Of a stretch of 64,000 nt of DNA, positions 61,552 to 64,000 are shown piece by piece. Under the pieces are notes generated by a model. The model worked only from the letters and a program-made list of their open reading frames with translations. It made no database searches and was not told the origin of the DNA. Location of the stretch: assembly GCF_024341905.1 (NCBI RefSeq), contig NZ_BQXY01000004.1:277729-341728 (forward strand). The letters run 5' to 3'. Position numbers and translations under genes: made by a program. This DNA comes from Clostridium folliculivorans (lineage in GTDB: Bacteria > Bacillota > Clostridia > Clostridiales > Clostridiaceae). Position 1 is the first letter of the stretch, and each line of letters starts with the position of its first letter.

Positions 61552-61638
61552 ATGAAAGAATGGTTCATGTTTGCAATCTTAATATCATTAACGTTAGAAT
61601 TAATAACAAGAATTCTTACAGCATACAATATTGCCTAA
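61552..61638 (+). CDS. 28-residue hydrophobic peptide (candidate)
   Basis: Frame of 28 codons from ATG 61552, starting M-K-E-W-F-M-F-A-I-L-I-S and ending I-L-T-A-Y-N-I-A. It is one predicted membrane helix. A good promoter lies just upstream, but no clear ribosome site precedes the ATG, so it may be a leaderless or untranslated segment. It ends 19 bp before the HD gene. Confidence 0.3.
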   Translation: MKEWFMFAILISLTLELITRILTAYNIA

Positions 61639-61656
61639 TTAAAATGGAGGTAAGTA

Positions 61657-62304
61657 ATGACAGAGATAATACAAAAAACAGCAGAGATGCTAGAAAAAAA
61701 GTTCAGTGGTGAAGGTAGTGGCCATGATTGGTGGCATATATATAGAGTTTGGCAAAATGCTAAAAATATAGCGGCTTTTGAGAAATGCGATAAAGACATT
61801 GTTGAGTTGGCTGCATTGCTACATGATATCGCTGATTGGAAGTTTAATGATGGAGATGAAAAGGCAGGGAGTAGAGCTGCCAAGCAATGGCTTGAAGAGT
61901 TGAGTGTAGATTCGGATACTATAGTTGAAGTATGTTACATTATAGATAATGTAACCTTCAAAGGAGCAAAGGTTGTTGGACAGATGGATTCTATTGAAGG
62001 AATGATAGTTCAAGATGCAGATAGATTAGATGCTGTAGGGGCTATTGGAATAGGCAGAGCTTTTGCTTATGGGGGTTTTAAAGGAAGAGAAATGTACAAT
62101 CCAAATGTAAGATATGAAATGCACGATAGCTTTGAGGGTTATAAGAACAGTGAGAGTAATACTATAAATCATTTTTACGAGAAGCTTCTTCTGTTAAAAG
62201 ATATGATGAATACAGAACGAGGGAAAGTACTAGCAGAGGAAAGACATAAGTTTATGCAGCTATTTTTAGATCAATTTTACAAAGAGTGGAATGGAGAGCT
62301 ATAG
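61657..62304 (+). CDS. HD-domain phosphohydrolase (YedJ-like)
   Basis: 215-residue HD-domain metal phosphohydrolase. Metal ligands: H in G-H-D-W-W-H-I-Y-R-V (about 22-31), H-D in A-A-L-L-H-D-I-A-D-W (about 50-59) and D in V-Q-D-A-D-R-L-D-A-V-G-A (about 117-128). The layout resembles YedJ/YpgQ-type proteins that hydrolyse (d)NTPs or related compounds. AATGGAGGTAAGT ribosome site. nrdG follows at 31 bp, so the pair is probably co-transcribed; nucleotide clean-up beside nucleotide reduction is plausible. Confidence 0.9.
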   Translation: MTEIIQKTAEMLEKKFSGEGSGHDWWHIYRVWQNAKNIAAFEKCDKDIVELAALLHDIADWKFNDGDEKAGSRAAKQWLEELSVDSDTIVEVCYIIDNVTFKGAKVVGQMDSIEGMIVQDADRLDAVGAIGIGRAFAYGGFKGREMYNPNVRYEMHDSFEGYKNSESNTINHFYEKLLLLKDMMNTERGKVLAEERHKFMQLFLDQFYKEWNGEL

Positions 62305-62335
62305 GGCTCAAAAAAGTTGAGGTGTTGATTTAGTA

Positions 62336-62845
62336 ATGGAAGATAAAATGATAAGACTTTCAGGTATAATACATGAAAGTTTAGTAAATGGTCCAGGAAT
62401 AAGAAGAGTTTTCTTTTCTCAGGGATGTAAACATAAATGTAAGGAGTGTTTTAATCCAGAAACCCATAGCTTTGATGGTGGAGAGTTAAGAAACATGGAT
62501 GAACTTATTGAGGAACTTAAGAGTAATCCAATAATAAGCGGTGTAACCTTTAGTGGTGGTGATCCTTTTGAACAAGCAGATAAGTTTTCTTATATGGCGC
62601 AGAGAATAAAAGCTCTAGGCCTTAATATATGGTGCTATACAGGTTATAAGTTTGAGTACATATTAAACAACCTAAAAGATAATGAAGCTTGGGAGAAGCT
62701 TATAAATAATATAGATGTATTGGTTGATGGAAGGTTTGAGATAACATTAAGAGATGAAAGTATAAAGTATAGAGGTTCATCGAATCAACGAGTTATAGAT
62801 GTTAAGAGTTCACTAAGTGGTGGTGAAATCATAACTTTATATTAG
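62336..62845 (+). CDS. nrdG: Anaerobic ribonucleotide reductase activating protein
   Basis: 169-residue radical SAM activase that installs the glycyl radical on NrdD. The cluster motif is C-K-H-K-C-K-E-C (C-x3-C-x2-C, about residues 32-39), with V-T-F-S-G-G-D-P-F-E (about 70-79) for SAM binding. ATG 62336 follows GAGGTG at 11 bases; ATG 62348 is an alternative. Three genes (nitroreductase, small ORF candidate, HD protein) separate it from nrdD, which is unusual. Confidence 0.96.
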   Translation: MEDKMIRLSGIIHESLVNGPGIRRVFFSQGCKHKCKECFNPETHSFDGGELRNMDELIEELKSNPIISGVTFSGGDPFEQADKFSYMAQRIKALGLNIWCYTGYKFEYILNNLKDNEAWEKLINNIDVLVDGRFEITLRDESIKYRGSSNQRVIDVKSSLSGGEIITLY

Positions 62846-62859
62846 CATAACTAAATAAT

Positions 62860-62882
62860 CTGGTCTTTACTGTAAAGACCAG
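62860..62882. other. Perfect hairpin after nrdG
   Basis: CTGGTCTTTAC / GTAAAGACCAG is a perfect palindrome with a single-base centre. No T-run follows, so it is not a classical terminator. It may protect the nrdG mRNA 3' end. Confidence 0.5.
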
Positions 62883-62951
62883 TATAAAGCTTTTATGCCG
62901 ATTAAAGCTAGATAGTTCAATGCTTTCAGAAGCTTTTTATAGCTATACAGT

Positions 62952-63062
62952 AAAAAAATAAATCATATTCGCCTGCCAGAATTTCTACACATACGTTCAG
63001 AAAATGCAGATGCGCAAAAAAAAGGTTCACTGAAGAAGGTCGCTTCAGTGAACCTTTTTTAC
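62952..63062 (+). repeat. R1 composite repeat, copy H (short form)
   Basis: Short R1 starting AATAAATCATATTCGCCTGCC, with GCAGATGCGC and the best-paired right end: AAAAGGTTCACTGAAG / CTTCAGTGAACCTTTT plus T-run. It separates nrdG from the convergent hydrolase and is probably a terminator for both. Confidence 0.92.
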
Positions 63063-63076
63063 TGTTATATATTGTA

Positions 63077-63976
63077 TTAGCTTGACATAAACGACATCAG
63101 TTCATTTGCAAATAAATCTTCTGATTCAGCAAAAGGCATATGACCACAATTAGATATTATAGATAATTTGCTGTCCTTGATTTCATTATTAAAGGTATAG
63201 GCGTTGTCTACAGGTAGAACATTATCTTTTGCACCCCAAATTATTAAGGTTTTAGCATGTATATCCTTTAATCTATCCTTTAAGTTATCGATAGATTTAC
63301 AATTATTCAATAACTTTTGTACTGTACTACTATCCAGTTGTCTATTATAGAATAGATTTTTTTCAAAGTTGTCATAGTTGATATATTTAGGATTACTAAA
63401 ATTGAGACTATACATAGCAAGCTGAGGAAAATAAGTTAGCATACCTTCTTTTATTATAAACTTTGGAGGATTTATATGAATATGCTCTCCAAGACCAGTG
63501 CTATCTACTAGTATAAGTTTATCAATAGAATCTTGATGGTTAAGTGCCATCAATAGTGCGATGCCCCCACCCATTGAGTGGCCTAATACTGAAAATTTCT
63601 TGTATCCTAGATTATTCATTAGGTCTTTGCATAACTTAGCAACAGTATTTGTATTATAATCTAAGTCTTCTCTTTTATCTGATAATCCAAAGCCTATTAA
63701 ATCTACTGAAACTACCCTATATTTGTCTGATAGCCTTTTGGCTAAATTACTAAAATCATCGGAGGATGAGAATAATCCATGTATTAATAATATTGGTGGG
63801 TTACTTTGGTTTCCAGTGATTTTATAATTTATATTTACATTATCTATTTTTGCAATGTTATTTGGTGTTACTTCAAGAGAATTATCAATTATGAATGTTT
63901 GAAGATAATTTATGGCAAGAATTAATATAAGCGATAATATAATAATTAAACTAGCTGATTTTAGACGACGTTTCAT
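63077..63976 (-). CDS. Membrane-anchored alpha/beta hydrolase
   Basis: 299-residue alpha/beta hydrolase with an N-terminal hydrophobic helix (residues about 9-28), so it is membrane-anchored or exported. Oxyanion motif L-I-H-G-L-F-S-S (about 64-71), nucleophile S in V-L-G-H-S-M-G-G-G (about 132-140), Asp in W-G-A-K-D-N-V (about 246-252) and His in G-H-M-P-F (about 278-282). The substrate is unknown; esterase or lipase-like. AGGAGG ribosome site (TCAGGAGGATACTCA). Monocistronic; its 3' end is shared with R1 copy H. Confidence 0.92.
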   Translation of the reverse strand: MKRRLKSASLIIILSLILILAINYLQTFIIDNSLEVTPNNIAKIDNVNINYKITGNQSNPPILLIHGLFSSSDDFSNLAKRLSDKYRVVSVDLIGFGLSDKREDLDYNTNTVAKLCKDLMNNLGYKKFSVLGHSMGGGIALLMALNHQDSIDKLILVDSTGLGEHIHINPPKFIIKEGMLTYFPQLAMYSLNFSNPKYINYDNFEKNLFYNRQLDSSTVQKLLNNCKSIDNLKDRLKDIHAKTLIIWGAKDNVLPVDNAYTFNNEIKDSKLSIISNCGHMPFAESEDLFANELMSFMSS

Positions 63977-64000
63977 TGAGTATCCTCCTGACTGATAATT

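Noticed and set aside
62860..62882. Terminator after nrdG
   Set aside because: Perfect hairpin but followed by AGTATAAAG without a T-run; R1 copy H is the better terminator.
3266..63062. R1 copies as a CRISPR array
   Set aside because: The copies are kilobases apart, 85-240 bp long and have no unique spacers of constant size; no cas genes are present.

Overview
This is a low-GC Gram-positive chromosome segment, most likely from an anaerobic spore-former close to Clostridium sensu stricto. The evidence is the strongly AT-rich DNA, good AGGAGG-type ribosome sites with GTG and TTG starts, an oxygen-sensitive class III ribonucleotide reductase (nrdD, nrdG), a small [4Fe-4S] ferredoxin, spore maturation genes spmA-spmB, and the Firmicute block metG / tatD / yabE / rnmV / rsmA. 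I see no rRNA, tRNA, phage, transposase, integrase or CRISPR array. The species cannot be named from the sequence alone.

Layout. 1-5.4 kb: end of an nfeD gene, floA, a LytTR response regulator, small unknown proteins, and a DUF1643 gene beside a membrane-anchored CHAP hydrolase. 5.4-9.9 kb: a BFD-like Fe-S protein and ileS behind a T-box leader. 10-16 kb: rhodanese, ccpA, a DUF5050 protein, a YgjP-type metallopeptidase and a marR-MATE efflux operon. 16-22.4 kb: spmA-spmB, an ABC exporter pair and a second MATE pump. 22.4-24.4 kb: a LytTR regulator followed by a small membrane protein and a 29-codon hydrophobic peptide. 24.5-36.4 kb: an ACT protein, pepP, a zinc-ribbon protein, a phasin-like/UbiB pair, a large class B PBP, a SWIM-SNF2 helicase and DUF1189. 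36.4-47.4 kb: T-box-metG, a second divergent methionyl-tRNA synthetase, a Crp/Fnr regulator, DUF445, tatD, yabE, rnmV, rsmA. 47.6-52 kb: an acidic unknown protein, two exported proteins, Mrp and ferredoxin. 52-57 kb: a TPP-riboswitch thiT operon, degV-padR, a GAF-GGDEF protein and a YerB lipoprotein. 58-64 kb: nrdD, nitroreductase, HD phosphohydrolase, nrdG and an alpha/beta hydrolase.

Most genes are ordinary housekeeping or accessory genes. The most unusual content is between genes: at least four families of short interspersed repeats. R1 is a ~185-bp, three-hairpin element with nine full or partial copies, nearly all at gene 3' ends in the same orientation as the upstream gene and often starting exactly in the T-run of an intrinsic terminator. 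R2 is a ~95-bp palindrome with three copies, R3 is a 21-bp core with a hairpin in some copies (four copies), and R4 is a hairpin with two copies. One R1 copy sits between the metG T-box terminator and the metG coding region.

Control signals that can be read directly include two T-boxes (Ile ATC, Met ATG specifiers), a TPP riboswitch, palindromic operators in the marR-MATE and degV-padR promoters, direct repeats before the Crp/Fnr gene and a cre-like site before ccpA.
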